Below, piece by piece: positions 10,702-22,094 of a DNA stretch of 64,000 bases; position 1 is the first letter of the stretch, and every line of letters starts with the position of its first letter. This DNA is from Epiperipatus broadwayi (lineage: Eukaryota > Onychophora > Udeonychophora > Euonychophora > Peripatidae). Location: NCBI GenBank assembly GCA_028023455.1, contig JAQFVV010000021.1:7716853-7780852 (forward strand). The letters run 5' to 3'. Below the pieces are notes generated by a model. That model did not search any database. It saw only the letters and a program-made list of their open reading frames with translations, and had not been told where the DNA came from. Both the position numbers and the translations under genes were made by a program.

Positions 10702-12496
10702 CACCTGGGTCTCATTATATGCGGATTTATTTAGTGCGATTTTGAAGTTATGTAATTTATGTTTCTTCTTAATATCTTTGTATGCAGTTTGCTTTTATGC
10801 GATAAAAATTATTAGATCAAAATTGGAGCTCCAATAATGTGCTATTACTTTAAATATTATAAATTTTGTGCACTCACGTCATATTTAAAGTAATAACGCA
10901 TTATTGGAGTTTGACTTCCATCTAATAATTTCAATATTTTCAGCACTTTATAAGAGTATTGTAATACATTTTATGCAATAAAGAAATTCATAATTCACTT
11001 AAAATCAGTATTTCCTCATTTTATATACACACATTAAATTTTACAAGGTTATAATAACTGAAACATGCAGGCTTATTATATATCTGTGTCTATATATGTA
11101 ATATATAGGGTATATGAGCACAGTCTTTCACATGACCCACCACTCTCCGCACTATCTCATAACACTGTTACACTTGAACACATATATATTGAAAAGATAA
11201 ATAATCACCAGCAATCATCAGTTGGTCCAGATTACCATCTCTACACATATATGCTATAAGTGCTCAGATATATATTAAGATAGCCAATCCTCACACTTTA
11301 ATGGACAGGCTTCAATCTACTCCACACTCCAACTCTTCAACCATCCATCCAATTGAAAATCTGATGATGGAATGCTCAAAGGCCACCCTGAGGCCAAGAT
11401 TCTTGTCACACCCATGTTGACCTAAGATCAGTCTGACCCCTCATGTACAGGACATAATCCATTTAATACATATACAAGGGATGGAAAGACACCTCTTCTA
11501 TTATAATGTAAATCTGTTCAAATGTTATAGATGACTATACTATGCATTTTGTTGTTTTTGCATTTTAAATCACATTCTATTTTTGCTTTTTTAAAAAAAA
11601 GAGTAAGTAATCAATTAATTATTTAGTGTCTGCAAGTTTATTTTTAAAAGGTGAGTAACAGCATTGGGCACAATTAAATTTGACAATTAAAATCTGATTT
11701 TTAATTGTAATTAACAATTTAAAAATTATGTAATGTGATTTGAAAATAATATGATGTGAAATGATGAAATTTGATTTTTAAACGGAATTGAAAATTAAAA
11801 AATTAAAGATAAAAATAAGAATTTAATTTTTAGTTGTTAGTTTTAATTAAATTTTGCCCAATAGTGGTGAATAGGTGTCTTTTTATTATTGTAAGTTTAA
11901 GTTTTTATTTTTATTTTAAATTTTTAGTTTACCCAAATGGAGAGGAAAAAACACCCAAGAAAATGACTTTCTTTGCAAACAAAAATTTCAGTTTTAGATT
12001 GCTTAACAAAATGGGAAGTATCAATAGCGATTGGAAAACATTTTAGTTTGGGTGAATCCACTATAAGACCAATTTAAAAAAATAAATTTGGCACTAATTG
12101 TACTTCCTCTACAATACATCACATCACACGAATCTTATGTCTCAAATAGCGATAATTATTAAAATATCGTACATGTATGAAAAAAATGTAAATTATGCAT
12201 AAAAATATATTGTTTTGAATAAAATTAAATACTGTAGTTAATAAAGAAAGTAAAAAAAGTTTGTCTTGTATCAATTTTTTTCAAATTTGAAATTTTTTAT
12301 TAGTCATATTTTATGTTTTATTTTTTTTTATGCGAATTTTAAAGTAATTTTACATTGTTGCTTTGCTTTTATGCGATTTTTGGAAAATTGCAATACGTAT
12401 CCCCCATTTTTCAAGATGTTAGGTCTATTTTTGAGCAATTTCTTTTGTGCACATTTTCTGAGGAACCTATCTACTGCATAAAACGAAACCCAGGTG
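10702..12496. mobile_element. Tc1/mariner superfamily DNA transposon remnant, pogo/Tigger-like
   Basis: The left end (CACCTGGGTCTCATTATATG) and the right end, read from the other strand (CACCTGGGTTTCGTTTTATG), are inverted repeats of about 20-25 bp. Each is flanked by TA (10700-10701 and 12497-12498), the target duplication of this superfamily. The tcgttttatgcg style of the ends, repeated subterminally as gcttttatgcgat at both sides, recalls Tigger/pogo termini. I found no transposase motif in the about 1.3 kb that is not later insertion. A palindrome with about 50-bp arms lies at 10808-10933. A group B hammerhead repeat is nested at 11055-11530. Confidence 0.65.
11055..11530 (-). mobile_element. 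Hammerhead repeat group B, single unit
   Basis: One nearly complete unit of about 475 bp on the minus strand, nested in the Tigger-like element. Read on its own strand it has a cccatccctt start region, a gatggatggttgaagagttg block, the ribozyme region, the gatagtgcggagagtggtgg block and the end acatatatagacacag. The ribozyme is broken. CTGATGATTGCTGG runs straight into TGATTATT, so the second half of stem II, GAAA and the cleavage site (about 24 bases) are missing relative to 54020-54078. Confidence 0.75.
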
Positions 12497-12499
12497 TAT

Positions 12500-13735
12500 A
12501 TATAATTATTAAATAATCGTTGTTTCTTGATATACGATTGCTATATGATTTATATAGAACTGAAGATATTTTTTGCCATTATTAAAATCCTTCTTTAGTA
12601 TGATATATTTGAAGGGTGATAGGTTCATATGAATGCAAACCATTTGATATCTAATCCTGAGTGTATATTTTTAAACAACTGTACTTTCATTGAAATAATG
12701 CTTTTTTTTTTGTTTACGGATTGAAATAAAATTGTGACGTCACAATCACATTACAGAAAGGAAAGAATGATAAATAATTAATTAAGCCCTTTTATATTAT
12801 TAGAAATTTACATATTTGACTATTTATTAAAATAAAAAATATTGTTTAAAATTTTACAATAAATTGAATTACTTTAATAACAAATTAATTTTACGTTATA
12901 AATACGGCTAAGTTATAAATTAGCAGACAAACTTTTATAAATCAACAAAATTTTGCAATTGTATTATTTAATTTCTAATAATAAATTATATATCTTACTA
13001 TAAATAAATAATTAATAACAATTTCTAAATCGAACATCTAAACCTAAGTTTAATTTTAATTCAACTCAATTCAAAGGTTAAATATCGAACAATGAAAGTT
13101 CCAAAACCATTCGCTTCAATTAGTTTTGTTTAAATTAATCATATTATTGAATTTTTAAATAATATATTTATAACTCACAAAAAAAAGTGAAATTAAATTG
13201 ATTTGTTTATGTGTGTCTTATATAAAGTATATCAAATTACTCGATTTTTATATACTAACAAAATAATTTACTGATATGATTTAATTTTTTAGTTTGAATA
13301 TTGTCACATCAAATGTTGAATAAATTTGTAGATTTATGTGTGCACGTATAATATCCTTTCACTCACGCATACAGATCCGCTTTTTTATATTATCCTTTTT
13401 AAAACATTTCTATAATTAATGAAAAACAATTTATTATGAATGTTAATATATTTTTTATCTTCCTGCAATCCATTTTAATCCTCTGCAATTCAAATTCTCA
13501 TCTCAGTATTATTCCTTGACGATATATTAAGACAATCATTACCATTTTAGTTTTCTATATGAAACACCTGTGGCAATACAGGAAAACTGGATGATACCTA
13601 GTAGTTGAAACTGTACAATGCAGGTTATAGCTATTGAAAGACCCTGCAGTTGATTCACAGAGATTATCTATATCTTTAGTTATAACTTACAGCATTGTAT
13701 TGATATGCATGTCAAAGAGAGCAAGTAACAAATAT
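12500..13735. other. AT-rich stretch, no gene seen
   Basis: Very A/T-rich sequence with no open frame over 60 codons. No RNA gene or shared repeat was noticed. Confidence 0.5.
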
Positions 13736-13851
13736 GTTTATTGTTTTTTATGAGGCAAAACTCTCCATACAGTAGGGCCACTTGCAAGCCAGAGTAATCA
13801 ATGGATGCAGGAAGGTTTTTTCCATAAAATCCCTATTTATTGCCTACTCAA

Positions 13852-13910
13852 CCAATATCCCCAGATTATTTTCTAGCTTGTGGCTTTCATCAGTGAGGAG
13901 CCTTGGATCT
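13852..13910 (-). ncRNA. Hammerhead ribozyme motif, group C
   Basis: Type I layout on the minus strand. Stem I is AUCCAA, internal loop, UCCUCA before the core, pairing with UGGGGA, then UUGG after the cleavage site. The core CUGAUGA is intact. Stem II is AGC-CACAA-GCU. GAAA is intact. Stem III is weak here (GAAA-AUAA-UC). The expected G10.1-C11.1 pair next to the core is A/A, so activity is doubtful although stem I is well kept. The folding assignment is mine by eye. Confidence 0.7.
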
Positions 13911-14542
13911 GAGAGTACTGCACCTAAATCTTAGGATATAATACAACCCTACAGCAGCCACCTTTTACTTTTTAGCTAATTATAAAGCTTAGAGTCCAAA
14001 ATGAAAACACAATAATTTTTTCAAGCTAAGTTCATCTGCTTGTGTAGTTGTATAGGTCTGAATTCAGTTCAGCATGCATACTTTTTGGTGTCTTTGGTTC
14101 TTTAATAACCATATTCACCATAATCCTGTTGGACAGGATTGGTATTAAACCATCAAACATCACAAGATCACCATTCTTTATGCTTACACAGGCTGTTTTT
14201 TCAAGAGACAAAACTCTCCATACAATAATGCCACTCAGCGCAAGCTTCATAAAAAACAATTTGTGCAAGCACAAAAAATGGTGATCATGTGATGTTTGAC
14301 AGTTTAAAAGCAATCCTGCTTAATAATATTATGGTGACTGTGGGTATTAAAGAATCAAAGACACCATAAAGTATGGATGCTGAACTAAGTTCAGATCTAT
14401 ACAATTATACAAGCTGATGATCTTAGCTTGAAAACATTATTGTGTTCTCAATTTGGACTCAAAGCTTTATAGTTACCTAAAAAAGTAAAAGAGGGCTGCT
14501 AGGGGGTTGCATTAGATCCTAAGATCTAGGTGCAGTGCTCTC

Positions 14543-14605
14543 AGATCCAAGACTCCTCACTGATGAAAACCACATTATAAAAACTAGTCTGGGGAAAGTG
14601 GATGA
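14543..14605 (+). ncRNA. Hammerhead ribozyme motif, group C, decayed
   Basis: Partner of the 13852-13910 motif in the opposite arm. ATCCAAGACTCCTCA, CTGATGA and ACTAGTCTGGGG are recognisable. Stem II (aaccacattataa) no longer pairs and GAAA has become AAAA, so it should be inactive. Confidence 0.6.
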
Positions 14606-14739
14606 GTAGGCACTAGATAGAGAATTTATGCACAAATCTTCCTGTATCCATTGATTATTCTGGCTTGCACTGAGTGGTACTACTGTATGGAGAGTTTTGC
14701 CTCACAAAAAACAGCTTGTGTAAATATAAAGAATGGATG

Positions 14740-15650
14740 GGATAAGATTATTGCTGTTGTTGCTTTCAATTTTTGGAGATAGCTGTATCATGTTACAAGC
14801 TCAGATTTAGATGTATTAGTGCTCAGAGTTGGTGCAAGTATTTACATGTTATTTTCCTATTTCTTTGTTGTATTGTTTCCTTCCACCTTATTACTATATA
14901 TTTTTTATAAAAATCCTCCATACACTTCCTGATGCAATCTCCTTTTTTTAGTAATCATTTCATCTTTTTTTGCTTATTGTAGAAATATTTTTTCCAATAT
15001 CAAGATGTTCTTTTACACTTTTGACTATTATTCTCTTCTATAGCTTTTCTTGTCTATCATCATTATATTATCTTATATCATTATTGACTTTTTTGTATGA
15101 TTTTACAAAACTATACATATTCAATGCTTCTTAATGGATCTTTTTTTTTAAAAAAAAAAACTTATTATCTCGTTTTGATTGAAGATTTATTGTGAACTTG
15201 TTGCTTTTGTATCAGTACTCTTAATATCGTATCACTCTTCTTATTGTTTTCAGTCAAGTCTGAACCATTTTCAAAATATGTTAGTACTTTAAAAAGACTT
15301 GCAAGTTCAATTTAAATTTAGTAAAGTGTTTCTGGAGATTAGAAATATCAAATTTTAATGCTATCTTTCTTAATAATTTTGTCTCTAATTTTGCCATCTC
15401 TCACCAATGTATGATCATTTCTTGCATTAAATGTACTAAAATGATTATAATTTAAAAATACATATATTTTATGTTAGTCAAAATTGCATTTCATCAAAGA
15501 AAGAATTCATAATAACAAGTTTTTACTTTTCTCCAAATTTACAAGTCTATGACTTCTTTCATTTTTATCACCATAGCCCAAATTTACCTGCAACACTCTC
15601 ATTTTTTAATTATATACCAGTTCTGACATTATAGTCTTCCATAAAATTTT
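14740..15650. other. AT-rich stretch, no gene seen
   Basis: T-rich sequence; no supported gene, RNA or shared repeat. Confidence 0.5.
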
Positions 15651-15654
15651 TAGA

Positions 15655-16210
15655 ATGTTTTGTTTGCGTTGTGTTTGGTTAGGCTTACAGGTTTGTTCCA
15701 AACCAACAGTTACAAAAAGAACAACTACTCAGCAGTTAATATGTACAATTTATTAATACTAAAAATATATACGCTTGTTAGTTAAGCAATAACATACATA
15801 TATTATTATACCCATTAATGCTGAGGTACTCATGCTGAATCCAGAACTTGCTTCCAGCTAATGATTAGCCTGCATCATGAGCTCTGGTAAGACTCTTCCA
15901 GCTATCTATTTAGCTTGCCTCGAGAGCAGATGTAGCAGTTTCCAGTCCATAGGTGGACTTGCCTCACTGCATGGACATTGTAATAATGAGTAGAGAACCT
16001 ACTCTTGCTGATTGCAGAGGGTTTAATGGAGAGCACATTCAGTCATTCAGGTTGACAGAAGTAATTGCTTTCTGCCTTGCCTCCAAAAAGCTGACTATTT
16101 AATGGCAGATTCCCTACCTTACTGGAAACATGCGGATTTGGTGTGCAAACTCAGTGAAGGATTTAATCCCTTTGGATAGCAACTGGGTGCTATCCAAACA
16201 GGTAAGGAAT
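15655..16210. other. GC-richer unassigned block
   Basis: Distinctly higher G+C than the neighbours, for example the agcttgcctcgagagc and ggtggacttgcctcac segments. A perfect short hairpin with 10-bp arms, tttggatagc around aactgggt, sits at 16171-16198. No long frame and no second copy in the window. It could be a decayed LTR or DNA element. Confidence 0.3.
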
Positions 16211-16214
16211 CTGA

Positions 16215-17220
16215 AATAGTACACTTCTAAAGGCAAAGTCAGATATGACAGTTTGATTTAAGCATTTTGTACAGCCATACAAAAATTCTCTATTTCTTCA
16301 TCGCAATGAGAACTTGTTGGGCAGAAACCTGAAGCATTCAGTATTTACCATTAATTTGAATAATTAATCTTACCAGGCTTCCTAATATGATATCAATCTT
16401 CACAATTCAATTCTTTTACTATTTATTTATGATAAATCTCAATTCACTTTTATGAATTGTTAAATATTTTCCATAGCTATATTAAATGGATAAAAATTGT
16501 AAATGTAACTCAAATATTTACAAATAAATAATAGGCTTTTTTAAATGTTATCTATTGTAAATATAGGCTTTTTAAAATCACTATTAATGTAAATATATGA
16601 CTAATTATCTCACTCTTTAGAGGTATTTTGGTTAAATATAGTCATGTCATTTACTAGAGATATACACATATTTTAGCAATCTTAAAATGGTAATCAGAAC
16701 TTCATATACAAGTAATTAAAAGTATGTTTTTGCTTTCAAAGTGTGAACATATTAATACATAATTTTATATATACATTATAACTAATTGGCTAACACTATG
16801 TGGCCCCATATTTCATTGTTATTTTATATAGCAAACCTATTTCTTCTCCTTCGATTGTGGCAGCTTATGAAAGTTTGAATAATCAATAGACACCATGTGT
16901 TTGTTCTTATTGCATTCCTTTCCAGAGTTGTTATATCCTCCTTTCCAGATTAGTATCAAATTTATGGTTTTCATAAACTAAGAAGTTTGTATCTAAATCT
17001 TTTGCACATTGACTTCTTTACTGATCATGTGCCAGATGTTTATAACTATTCAAGCAAGTTGGTTTAGATTCCAAAAGCATTAAGTTGAAGTTTGGATAAA
17101 TAACTTGGATAATTTTAAAAAAAAACAACAAAAGTAAAACATAACCAGTGGAGCAGAAGTGCACTAAATCTTCTCATCAATAATGAGCTAGTAAGTAGTC
17201 TGAAGATATAAATATGATAA
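16215..17220. other. AT-rich stretch, no gene seen
   Basis: No open frame over 60 codons and no repeat shared with other parts of the window noticed. Confidence 0.5.
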
Positions 17221-17236
17221 CATTGGATATGAATTT

Positions 17237-17348
17237 TTTTTCCTATATGTCATAGCATCAGCCGGGAGACGAACCCGCAACAACCGGCTGCAACCAACTG
17301 CTTGCTTGCAAGGCAGCTGTGCTGACCTCTCGGCTAACAACGCTTGAC
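17237..17348 (-). mobile_element. tRNA-derived SINE, subfamily 1
   Basis: On the minus strand: an A-box-like TTAGCCGAGAGG, a GCTGCCTTGCAAGC anticodon-arm-like region, a B box (GCGGGTTCGTCTCCC), then GATGCTATGACATATAGG and an A tail. Flanks are a perfect 14-bp target-site duplication TTGGATATGAATTT (17223-17236 and 17349-17362), so this insertion is well defined and fairly young. The long insert between the anticodon-like arm and the B box resembles the variable arm of class II (Leu/Ser-type) tRNAs; that parentage is inference. Confidence 0.88.
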
Positions 17349-17439
17349 TTGGATATGAATTTATGAACAGATATAATAGAAGTAATAAGATTTTGAGTTT
17401 TTTTTTCCATTCTTGCTTTTTTCTTTAATCTTAAAAATG

Positions 17440-17845
17440 ACTTACTGATTCACCAATCAATATACAATGGTTAGGTAGATCGGTTATTTATTTAAAAAAC
17501 AAATTCGCTCTAATTTATATAAAGCACATAGGTATAGACAATGGTGATTAAATGCCTATTGACATCGCATGTCATATATGCGTCTGCATTTGATGGAAAT
17601 TTATTAACCGCTACCATGCAAGTGCTAATGATTTGAACGATTCTTGATTTTTTTCTCTAGCTAAGAATGCGACACCCATTTACCAACCAATGTAACATTT
17701 ATTAGTTGGGTTGGCTATTTATAAAAATAAAGTTCTCTCTAATTTATAGAATGCACATACTTCTAGACGATGGTAATTAAATGTCTATTTTTAATTTTAA
17801 TTGCTTATTGACATCGCAGATTATTTATACGTCTCATTCGTTTTA
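17440..17845 (+). repeat. Diverged direct repeat pair
   Basis: Two segments (about 17440-17595 and 17675-17840) share, in order, a caccaat/accaacc start, a ggttatttat-like block, ctctaatttata, gcacata, an agac(a/g)atggt block, attaaatg and tattgacatcgca. Offset is roughly 230-240 bp. This looks like an old local tandem duplication or two adjacent copies of one repeat. No coding capacity was seen. Confidence 0.6.
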
Positions 17846-18515
17846 ACATACTTAGTCATTATGAAGAAATAATTAAAATTACGATTTATTTTAAAAATTC
17901 ATTTAACATTTTTGAAAACCTTTAAACTTAAATGGAGAAACATTATATTAAAAATAAATTTGAAAACTTTTCCATATTAAAAATATTTAGTATATTTAAT
18001 CATTGTGGGTGATTTAATACAGTTTATTTGTTTTATGTGATTAATTTTTATCTGATATTACAGCTTGGTTGTGTATACAGAAACAAATTACATGTCATTA
18101 AATTGCAAATTTCAATAAATCATTGATTTAAATTTATTGTATAACAACCATCCATAAAGACGGTCAATAAATAAATGCAAAAACATTTTTTTTTTTTTAT
18201 TTATCTTTTAAATAAAAAGAAATACATATTAAAGATTTTTAGTAATTATACTTATTGGATTTATATAAAATAAATAAATATTCCATCTAATTTTAGTTTG
18301 TGGTGTTTAATTTTTTAAAAAAGGCTTAGCGTAACCGATTAAAAACATTATCATGCCATTGGATATATAAACTGTGCAGTGTCATTATTAATAATTCAGG
18401 TGTTGAGTGTTACATATCAAATATATATTTTATAGTCAGTTCATCACAGGGTACGATAATGCTTGTTTTATATGAGGAAAATTAAAAGTAAATTTAGATG
18501 CTTAAAAGATTACGA

Positions 18516-18757
18516 TATATAGGGTATATGAGCACAGACTTTCACTCGACCCACCACTCTCCACTCTATCTCATAACACTGATACATTTGAAGACATATA
18601 TGTCGAAAAGATGATAAATAATCACATATATGTGGTCAAGTGTATCAGTATTATGAGATAGAGTGGAGAGTGGTGGGTCGAATGAAAGTTTGTGCTCATA
18701 TACCCTATATATTACATATATAGACACAAGTATATAATAAGCCTGTGTTTCAGTTAA
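18516..18757. repeat. Hammerhead repeat group B, end-only palindrome
   Basis: Two copies of the terminal 85-100 bp of the group B unit face each other. The left arm (tatagggtatatgagcacag ...) is mirrored by the right arm (... gtgctcatataccctatata, extending to the acatatatagacacaag end). No ribozyme core lies between them. It directly abuts the 3' end of the family L retrotransposon at about 18.8 kb. Confidence 0.8.
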
Positions 18758-18814
18758 AAGATTGCAGTAAATAGCTGAATATACATTAGTAAAAATACTC
18801 AAATCATCCACCAC

Positions 18815-21260
18815 GATGCGTTGCGATTGGATGCACTATGGCTTCTCCTTTATCGGAGTCAGGAATTTCTTACCCACTATGAACAGAGAAACCAGTTGGC
18901 CACCTTACCTGCCCTTTCCATTCGCCACCCTGTTTTTCTCTATATTCTTCTCTATTCTGCTCCATCCCATTCCACAACATTATTTTTGTCCGCTCTATAG
19001 CCTTTAAATCTAGATCACATTTATCTTCTTCCAAAACAAGCACAAAAACACAAAAACCCACTTTCTGTAAAATGATTTTCTTTATTCCAACTTCATTATA
19101 ATTAACAGATGCCTAATATTTTCCATGTCTTCTTTACATAACTTGCAGACAAAATCACTCACATTACTCCATTTGTGTGTATATTTCCTTGTTGATAACG
19201 ATCCTGCTTGAGCCTTAAACAGAAAACTACTTTCCTTGCTACTATCATAAATTATCTCACACCTAATATTCTGTTTACTTCTATATATATTTAAACTCTT
19301 TTTAGTCTCCATACTAATTCTCCATCTCTCCAATTCTATTTTTATTAATGCATCTATTCATCTATCCCATTTTATAGCACTATAACACCCAACAATTTTC
19401 TTAACACAATTACTCCACCTATTGGTTAAGTGTACTAATAAAGTTTTTATCCAAATCTTTTGCACATGGTACTAACTTTCTTACCTACCTTGTTGTTTGT
19501 CCTTCACTCATAACTCAATGAAATACTATTTCGGTTATTCTATTATTATCCATGCATTGCAATCTACCAAAAATTGCCATTTTGCTTTTGCATCTCTCAT
19601 ATAAAAACTCGATCATCCCATTTTTCTTGGAATTGTCTCCTTTACCATTCACACATTTGCATGTAATGTGTGTCTTCCTACATCCTAAGTAATCTATCTC
19701 TTCTTTACTAACATATAATAATCATTAGCGTAAGTTAACCCTGCTACTGCCATTCCCTTTCATACAATTCTTGCTTCATCATATTATTATATGAAATTAC
19801 TGTTAATTTCTTTATCAGTCTCTTTCATTTCTTTGCTTCATTTATCAGTTTTTCTCTCATCAAGCAATTTCTCTTTATTATTTAAGATGATTCCTGAATA
19901 GTTATACTTAACACATTTAACTTTATATCCCTCAATAAAAAATATTTTTCTTATTTTTCCTAGGATTTATCATCATTACTTTTGATTTTTTTCACTAAAT
20001 TTAATCCCCATCTTTTTACCCACCCTTGCACACATTTTCAGCATAACTTCTATATTTTCCCTATTTTTTTGTGCACAAGAAGATATTATCAGAAAATAAA
20101 AGGCTTGGTAATATATATCACTCCCTTGTCATCTATTAACGGTATCTCTAATCCTCTTCCTAGTCTTTTTATTGCTCTCTCAATTTCTCTCATATATAAC
20201 AAAAACAAAATAGGTGACATAGGATATACTTGCTTAGTCCCATCCCACTTTTAACTCTAATTTATTCTATATTTCCAAATGGATATATATTTATTAATTT
20301 TTTTCATACAATCTCTTAATAAGATCCATTAAAACTCCATTCATTCTCAAATTTACTAAACATACCACATACAACTTTCTACCCATATTCTTATTCATGT
20401 CTATAAGTTGTGCGACTACAAATAAACTATCTCCTATGCACCTATCCAATCTAAAACCTTCTTGCATTTCTCCCACTATATTATTTTCATCCATTCATTT
20501 TGTGACCCTTCTAGCTACCATGTATGTAAAAACTTTATATAACACTGACATTACAACTGTTGGCCTATAATTGTTTAATTTTTTATGATCCTTATCCTTT
20601 CCTTTAAATAGTAACCTTATTCTTGTATTATTCCAGCTATCCAGAAATTCTTTTTTCTATGCCATCTTATTAAAACATGATAATAGATTTAATTTTGTCC
20701 CATTTCCCAAATGCATCACCATCTCTTCTGACCATCCATCTAAACATCTTGCCTTTCCATTTCTCAATTTCTTATCAGCCTCATTCAATTTATTTCCTGT
20801 AAACCCAATATATCCATTACTATATACCTTTACATTTTTTATCACTCTATCCACATCTAACATTTTTTCTCTATTCATTACATACTTATTTAAGTTTGTG
20901 TCTAACTCCTCTAGAGCTACACTATTTTTCCTCATCATTTAGTAATACTATTTCTCTCTCTCCTACATCCACCTTTTAAATATATTTCCAAAAACTTTTA
21001 CTCCCATCTCTTCCACTTTTATTAATATTCTCCATAAATTTACTATTAAGTTTCATTCTTTCTCTATAACTATTTATTTAACCAAATTCTTGTTTTAAAT
21101 ACTTTTCCCATTTTACATTAACAACTTTTTCACTCTCTCTGTTCTTAATAGCACACTTATATTATCTGTATGCTTTTTCTTCTCTTTTACACTTTCACTA
21201 ATTCTTGCATTCCTATTATTTTTATTCTTTTGAATATTCTCACCTAAAATTCCATTTCAC
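18815..21260 (-). mobile_element. Degraded non-LTR retrotransposon, family L
   Basis: The minus strand carries an ordered but frame-broken reverse transcriptase ORF. Near 20770-20720 is NGKARCLDGWSEEMV (family: GKA.G.DG...E). At 20490-20430 is EMQEGFRLDRCIGDSLFVV (Q.GFR.GR...D). Near 20370 is GRKLYVVCLVNLRM, a decayed motif A. At 20260-20170 is GMGLSKYILCHLFCFYMREI, then RLGRGLEIPLIDD (G..QG..LSP.LF). Near 20120 is GVIYITK, where the catalytic YADD has been lost. The C-terminus (19333-19082) has a CKLCKEDMENIRHLL knuckle-like motif. The apurinic endonuclease half is not visible, so it is 5' truncated. The 3' end near 18815 matches the family's other copy at about 50.5 kb. Confidence 0.85.
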
Positions 21261-21264
21261 AACA

Positions 21265-21960
21265 TCCGCTGTTAATAAATATAAAGACTCTACTTCAAAC
21301 ATCTTAACCCAAAAGGATACTTTATTTTTATGTATTTATATAAAGCAATATAGCAAATGTGCACATAATTATAAAAATTGACAAAAGAGAATATATAAGT
21401 AGATAACAAAAAAAGAATTAGAGTTATGGGTAATGAGTATAAACAAAAATAATAGTTTGAAATTATATATAAAGTCAGCATAAATAAATATCTAAATGAC
21501 TCATGCTGGGTAGAATTTAAATACAGAAAACTTACTAATATAACTAACAATTCTAAAATGAAAGAAAATCCTCAAATAGATAACAAACAATGGATATTAC
21601 TTCCTTTTATCCCAAAGGTAGCTAAAAATCTAATCAAAATCTGTTCTGAATCTTATTGAATAAGCTTCCACACTCCACCCTCACTAAACAGATAAGTAAA
21701 CAATCCCAAAAAAATAAACCCCATGTAGAACAAATGTCTCACCCAGTATGCAAGTTTCCATGCATCAATGCCAGATATAATGTGTTCTTCTAAGATGAGT
21801 CATGTGCCAGCCTCTCTACAAGACTATCACAATATTAATATTTTTACAAAATGGCCAGAGGTAATCCTGAATATAAATCCATTTTCCTCAAACACAAATG
21901 CAATGGGCCAAACATTTGAGCCCACATAACCATTATCACATGCATTAAAAAAATGATGTC
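21265..21960. other. AT-rich stretch, no gene seen
   Basis: Only a hydrophobic 86-codon frame (21290-21550, minus), which looks compositional. No supported gene. Confidence 0.45.
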
Positions 21961-22090
21961 ATGTGCAAGATCAGTGTGGCATGCCATATAGCCAACATTT
22001 TAAACTTCATAAACAAAAAGAAATTCTGTTCTCCTCTGTCAAAAAGTGGGCTATCCAACTTGCTACATATATTTGAATAAATTTAAATAT
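21960..22090 (+). repeat. Dispersed repeat G, partial diverged copy
   Basis: A segment from catgccatatagcc to tttgaataaatttaaat follows the order seen in the middle of copies at 1745-2090 and 38090-38430 (tctgttctcctctgtcaaaa, then a gggctatccaacttgc block). It is more diverged, and the terminal agcgcttgg part is missing. Confidence 0.4.
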
Positions 22091-22094
22091 ATTT

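Larger units (their letters stand above)
13738..14735. mobile_element. Hammerhead foldback element, group C, about 1 kb
   Basis: A large inverted repeat. Left: GGCAAAACTCTCCATACAGT (about 13743), a caatggatgcagg block, minus-strand ribozyme, a cttaggat(ctaa) block, a catactttttggtgtctttgg block. Right: the same blocks inverted, ending in ACTGTATGGAGAGTTTTGCC (about 14700). The arms are roughly 350-400 bp. The centre (about 14150-14300) holds a smaller nested palindrome with another aaaactctccataca end and the outer flank motif atggtgatcatgtga. The layout suggests repeated head-to-head joining or self-insertion of one family. No protein is encoded. Confidence 0.85.

Noticed and set aside
17237-17348. 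Possible genuine tRNA gene
   Set aside because: A poly-A tail, a target-site duplication and sister copies show a SINE, not a functional tRNA.
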